Notes under the pieces: model-generated | Database searches by the model: none | What the model saw: only the letters and a program-made list of their open reading frames with translations | What the model was told of the DNA's origin: nothing | DNA from: Gemmatimonadaceae bacterium | GTDB taxonomy: Bacteria; Gemmatimonadota; Gemmatimonadetes; Gemmatimonadales; Gemmatimonadaceae | Direction of reading: 5' to 3' | DNA length: 6,802 bases | Assembly: GCA_025936015.1 (NCBI GenBank) | Contig: JAICUE010000140.1 | Span: forward strand, 1 to 6,802 | Made by a program: the position numbers and the translations under genes | Part shown: positions 6,592-6,802 of the stretch, one piece after another | Position numbering within the stretch: the stretch's first letter is position 1 | How the letters are laid out: each line of letters begins with the position of its first letter

Positions 6592-6802
6592 TCAGGCGGC
6601 GGTCCAGAAGCCGGCGAGGGCGCGCCCGTCGGGCGACTCGCGCAGCTTCTCGAACGCGCGCTCGCGGATCTGCCGGATGCGCTCGCGGGTGACGCCCATC
6701 AGCGCGCCGATCCGCTCGAGCGTCATCGCCTCGGATCCTTCCTCGAGGCCGTAGTAGAGATAGAGGATCTTCCGCTCGCGCGGGGTGAGGTACCGGGTGA
6801 AG
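6592..6802 (-). CDS. Sigma-70 family RNA polymerase sigma factor, C-terminal region 4 (5' part outside window)
   Basis: Only the last 69 residues and the TGA stop are present; the gene enters from the right edge. The fragment is a complete sigma region 4. LTPRERKILYLYYGL (visible residues 5-19) starts region 4, and MGVTRERIRQIRERAFEKLR is the helix-turn-helix of region 4.2 that binds the -35 promoter element; VTRERIRQI is nearly invariant in primary and RpoS/SigB-like sigma factors. The tail (GRALAGFWTAA) replaces the LRSFLD-like ending usual in RpoD, so it may be an alternative group 2 factor or a lineage variant of the housekeeping factor. Regions 1-3, which would decide, lie outside. It has its own terminator and so appears transcriptionally separate from the histidine kinase downstream. 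Confidence 0.9.
   Translation of the reverse strand, partial: FTRYLTPRERKILYLYYGLEEGSEAMTLERIGALMGVTRERIRQIRERAFEKLRESPDGRALAGFWTAA

Noticed and set aside
1..6802. CRISPR arrays, tRNA/rRNA genes, insertion sequences and a new defence-type system
   Set aside because: No regularly spaced repeats, no cloverleaf or rRNA-like stretch, no transposase and no unexplained gene cluster; coding content is ordinary metabolism and regulation.

Overview
The window is a compact stretch of a GC-rich bacterial chromosome. Every gene I can support lies on the minus strand, so transcription runs from high to low coordinates. GC-ending codons dominate. Gene content and style suggest a free-living aerobic, heterotrophic or environmental bacterium. 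My best taxonomic guess is Gemmatimonadota or a similar high-GC phylum, but this is an impression only, because no rRNA or other decisive marker is present.

Layout from the right edge, in the direction of transcription: (1) 6802-6592, the C-terminal 69 residues of a sigma-70 family sigma factor (region 4), closed by a perfect 13-bp hairpin terminator (6552-6516). (2) 6515-6426, a short leader holding a perfect 20-bp palindrome (6460-6441) just before the next gene. (3) 6425-4887, a soluble hybrid sensor histidine kinase (PAS, HisKA, HATPase, receiver). (4) 4886-4723, a gap ending in a strong stem-loop (4752-4716) that encloses the start codon of the following gene. (5) 4722-3823, a YegS/diacylglycerol-kinase-family lipid kinase. 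(6) 3826-1058, a single polypeptide fusing GlcD and GlcE, the two FAD-domain subunits of glycolate oxidase. (7) 1061-1, GlcF, the iron-sulfur subunit, cut by the left edge.

Genes 5, 6 and 7 are joined by 4-base stop/start overlaps (GTGA and ATGA), so they form one translationally coupled operon. GlcDE plus GlcF would oxidise glycolate (or a related 2-hydroxy acid) to glyoxylate and pass electrons through the FeS subunit towards the respiratory chain. The link to the lipid kinase is unexplained. The histidine kinase has no partner response regulator or HPt gene within the window.

The most unusual signal is a short word, CGTTAGGC (GCCTAACG on the + strand), found eight times in 6.8 kb, seven of them in the same orientation. 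Every in-frame TTA leucine codon I could find (six of six) sits inside this word, which behaves like a genome-wide dispersed motif (uptake, Chi-like, chromosome-orienting or modification site) rather than a consequence of protein sequence.
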